Made by a program: the position numbers and the translations under genes. Below are positions 5,983-7,818 of a stretch of 7,818 nt of DNA, one piece after another; positions within the stretch are counted from its first letter, which is position 1, and each line of letters begins with the position of its first letter. Location of the stretch: the NCBI GenBank assembly GCA_017308345.1, contig JAFKFE010000205.1:1-7818 (forward strand), in the 5' to 3' direction. The stretch is from Alphaproteobacteria bacterium. Its GTDB lineage: Bacteria > Pseudomonadota > Alphaproteobacteria > Rhizobiales > Rhizobiaceae. The notes under the pieces were generated by a model. The model was not told the DNA's origin, made no database searches, and saw only the letters and a list, made by a program, of their open reading frames with translations.

Positions 5983-7818
5983 ATGTCGGGCTTTTCCGAG
6001 GACATGCCTTTTTTCGATGAACCGAATGCGCGGCCTGCTGCGGCCCCGTCCGGCATAGCCGCGCGCGCCATGGCCGCCCGCAGCGGCCAGAACACTGCCC
6101 CCGATTACCTGAAGGGCCTGAACCCCGAGCAGCGGCTCGCCGTCGAGACAACGGAAGGTCCCGTCCTTGTGCTGGCCGGCGCCGGCACCGGCAAGACGCG
6201 GGTGCTCACCACCCGCATCGCCCATATCCTTGCCACCGGCAGGGCCTTCCCCTCGCAGATCCTCGCCGTCACCTTCACCAACAAGGCCGCGCGCGAGATG
6301 AAGCAGCGCATCGGCCACCTGATCGGCGAGGGCAATGTCGAAGGCATGCCGTGGCTCGGCACCTTCCACTCGATCGGTGTGAAGCTGCTCCGCAGGCACG
6401 CCGAGCTTGCCGGGCTGAAGTCGGATTTCACCATCCTCGACACCGACGACGTCGTGCGGCTGATCAAGCAGCTCATCCAGGCCGAAGGGCTGGACGACAA
6501 GCGCTGGCCGGCCAAGACCTTCGCCCAGATGCTCGACAACTGGAAGAACAAGGGCCTCGGCCCCGACGAGATTGCGGAAGGCGACGCGCGCAGCTTCGGC
6601 AACGGCAAGGGCCGCCAGCTCTACAAGGCCTATCAGGAGCGGCTGCAGACGCTGAATTCCTGCGACTTCGGCGACCTGCTCTACCACCCGATCCGCATCT
6701 TCCGCGCCTATCCGGACGTGCTGAAGGAATATCACCGCAAGTTCAAGTACATACTGGTCGACGAGTACCAGGACACCAACACCGCGCAATACATGTGGCT
6801 CCGCCTCCTGGCGCAGCGGCCGAGTGCTCCAAGAAGTGGTTCTCCGGGCGGTCGCGCCCCTAACTTGTCGAAATCAGCGTCGTTCGACAGGACCGAGGCA
6901 GGTCAATACAGACCTCCGGCTCCCGAAGAGGACACACCACAGCACAGCGGTGATTGGGATGTTTCGGCCGAAGGCCGCAAGCCCGACCGGGCGTCCGAGC
7001 CGTTGCGAGGCCCCCGCGGAGGGCCCGCGCCGGCAGGCGCGGAACAGCCCGTGAGCGTTAATATCTGCTGCGTCGGCGACGACGACCAGTCGATCTATGG
7101 CTGGCGCGGCGCCGAGGTCGACAACATCCTGCGCTTCGACAAGGATTTCCCGGGCGCCACCATCATCCGCCTGGAGCGCAACTACCGCTCCACCGCGCAT
7201 ATTCTCGGCGCCGCCTCCCATCTCATCGCCCACAATGAGGGCCGCTTCGGCAAGACGCTGTTCACCGACCGCAACGACCCCGAAGACGACAAGGTGCATG
7301 TCCATGCCGCCTGGGACTCGGAGGAAGAGGCCAGGGCCATCGGCGACGCCATCGAGACCTACCAGCGCCAGAAGCACAATCTCAACGAGATGGCGATCCT
7401 GGTGCGCGCCTCTTTCCAGATGCGCGCCTTCGAAGACCGTTTCATCACGCTGGGCCTCAACTACCGCGTCATCGGCGGCCCGCGCTTCTACGAGCGCCTG
7501 GAAATCCGCGACGCGCTGGCCTTCTTCCGCGTCGTCGCCAACGGCGGCGACGACCTCGCCTTCGAGCGCATCGTCAACGTGCCGAAGCGAGGCCTTGGCG
7601 AAGCCACCATCCGCCAGATCCACGACACGGCGCGCGCCATGCGCGTCCCGATGCTCGAGGCCGCGGCCACGCTCGCCGAAAGCGACGAGCTGAAGCCGAA
7701 GCCGCGCGCGGCACTCCGCGAGGTGGCGGCCAATTTCGAACGCTGGCGCAACGCGCTGGAGACCACGCCGCACACCGAGCTCGCCGAGACTATCCTGGAG
7801 GAGAGCGGCTCCACGGTC
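5983..7818 (+). CDS. uvrD: UvrD/PcrA-type DNA helicase II (3' end outside window)
   Basis: This is a superfamily 1A ATP-dependent 3'-5' DNA helicase acting in nucleotide excision repair and mismatch repair; 612 residues are visible. Motifs in order: LNPEQRLAV Q-motif-like (46-54), Walker A AGAGTGKT (65-72), motif Ia TFTNKAA (97-103), GTFHS, Walker B/motif II DEYQDTN (260-266), motif III GDDDQSIYGWRGA (from 365), motif IV LERNYRST (397-404), then the 2B/2A region (YRVIGGPRFYERLEIRDALA, VPKRGLG). Motifs V and VI lie beyond the window. The first 45 residues are a variable acidic and Ala-rich leader. The ATG at 5983 is chosen over the ATG at 6004, whose GAGG is too close. About 78 extra residues separate the helix after motif II from the motif III strand (see the separate entry). 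All catalytic motifs seen are intact, so a working enzyme is plausible. Confidence 0.93.
   Translation, partial: MSGFSEDMPFFDEPNARPAAAPSGIAARAMAARSGQNTAPDYLKGLNPEQRLAVETTEGPVLVLAGAGTGKTRVLTTRIAHILATGRAFPSQILAVTFTNKAAREMKQRIGHLIGEGNVEGMPWLGTFHSIGVKLLRRHAELAGLKSDFTILDTDDVVRLIKQLIQAEGLDDKRWPAKTFAQMLDNWKNKGLGPDEIAEGDARSFGNGKGRQLYKAYQERLQTLNSCDFGDLLYHPIRIFRAYPDVLKEYHRKFKYILVDEYQDTNTAQYMWLRLLAQRPSAPRSGSPGGRAPNLSKSASFDRTEAGQYRPPAPEEDTPQHSGDWDVSAEGRKPDRASEPLRGPRGGPAPAGAEQPVSVNICCVGDDDQSIYGWRGAEVDNILRFDKDFPGATIIRLERNYRSTAHILGAASHLIAHNEGRFGKTLFTDRNDPEDDKVHVHAAWDSEEEARAIGDAIETYQRQKHNLNEMAILVRASFQMRAFEDRFITLGLNYRVIGGPRFYERLEIRDALAFFRVVANGGDDLAFERIVNVPKRGLGEATIRQIHDTARAMRVPMLEAAATLAESDELKPKPRAALREVAANFERWRNALETTPHTELAETILEESGSTV
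6823..7056 (+). mobile_element. In-frame palindrome-rich insertion within uvrD (boundaries approximate)
   Basis: Ordinary UvrD proteins run almost directly from the helix after DEYQDTN (here AQYMWLRLLAQRP) into NICCVGDDDQS. Here about 78 codons intervene (residues 281-358), low in complexity and rich in Pro, Gly, Ser, Arg and Glu (SAPRSGSPGGRAPNLSKSAS; YRPPAPEEDTPQHSGDWD). The DNA is a series of dyads: 6866-6872/6883-6889 (TGTCGAA, 7 bp), 6900-6904/6911-6915, 6965-6977 (CGGCC-GAA-GGCCG), 6976-6980/7003-7007 enclosing 6981-6992, 7009-7025, and 7025-7042 (7-bp perfect stem). Codons such as AGA, AGT, CCA and TCA cluster here, and the first half is visibly lower in GC than the helicase. A second plus-strand frame is also open across it (6824-7054). 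It has no transposase, intein motifs or clear target duplication. A surface-loop expansion is the alternative. Confidence 0.6.
7025..7042 (+). repeat. Strong GC hairpin at the right end of the uvrD insertion
   Basis: CCGCGCC (7025-7031) is perfectly complementary to GGCGCGG (7036-7042) with a GGCA loop. It is the most stable of the dyads in the insertion and lies near its right boundary, directly behind the imperfect GGCCC/GGGCC dyad at 7009-7025. In the mRNA these would form stacked stems inside the coding region. Confidence 0.6.

Noticed and set aside
6811..7055. Target-site duplication flanking the uvrD insertion (GCGCAGCGGCCG on the left, GCGGAACAGCCCG on the right).
   Set aside because: The match needs two gaps and is within what GC-rich sequence gives by chance.
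6823..7056. The uvrD insertion as a mini-intein.
   Set aside because: It is too short for splicing domains, and no intein block A or terminal His-Asn motif is visible. The flanking +1 residue is Val rather than Cys, Ser or Thr.
6874..7773. 299-codon minus-strand frame ending within the uvrD insertion.
   Set aside because: It is antisense to clear helicase motifs for most of its length. Only the part inside the insertion is of interest, covered under the insertion.

Overview
The window is high-GC DNA with densely packed genes, short spacers and Shine-Dalgarno-type starts. Protein style, gene content and a dispersed-repeat-like intergenic motif suggest an alphaproteobacterium of the Hyphomicrobiales (Rhizobiales), most like Mesorhizobium or a relative. 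That placement is inferred from remembered family resemblance, not from a search.

Layout: (1) the 3' end of a DyP-type heme peroxidase gene (+) meets, tail to tail, a D-lactate dehydrogenase/GlcD-like flavoprotein gene (-). The last codons of the flavoprotein gene are a perfect 22-bp palindrome. (2) A divergent spacer at 1707-1871 carries a palindromic repeat-like element. It leads into a hot-dog thioesterase gene (+), then a hairpin and a 65-aa protein of unknown function (+). (3) An Lrp/AsnC regulator gene (-, TTG start) is divergent from a ten-helix EamA/RhtA-type exporter gene (+), the classic arrangement of a regulator and its amino-acid exporter. (4) A Tat-exported dienelactone hydrolase family protein (-) converges on the exporter. 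(5) A 145-aa Gly/Ala-rich protein of unknown function (+) is followed by the start of uvrD (+), which runs off the right edge.

The most notable feature is inside uvrD. Between helicase motif II (DEYQDTN) and motif III (GDDDQSIYGWRGA) the reading frame carries about 78 extra codons (roughly 6823-7056). The frame stays open, but the added peptide is low-complexity and rich in Pro, Gly, Ser and Arg. Its DNA is a chain of inverted repeats with codon choice unlike the flanks. It looks like a palindromic, probably non-autonomous element inserted in frame into an essential-type repair helicase, comparable in principle to the Rickettsia palindromic elements found inside genes.

The genes do not form one pathway. 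They are small, mostly single-gene transcription units in alternating orientation (oxidative metabolism, CoA-ester hydrolysis, amino-acid export, periplasmic hydrolase, DNA repair). No tRNA, rRNA, CRISPR array, transposase or phage gene was seen.
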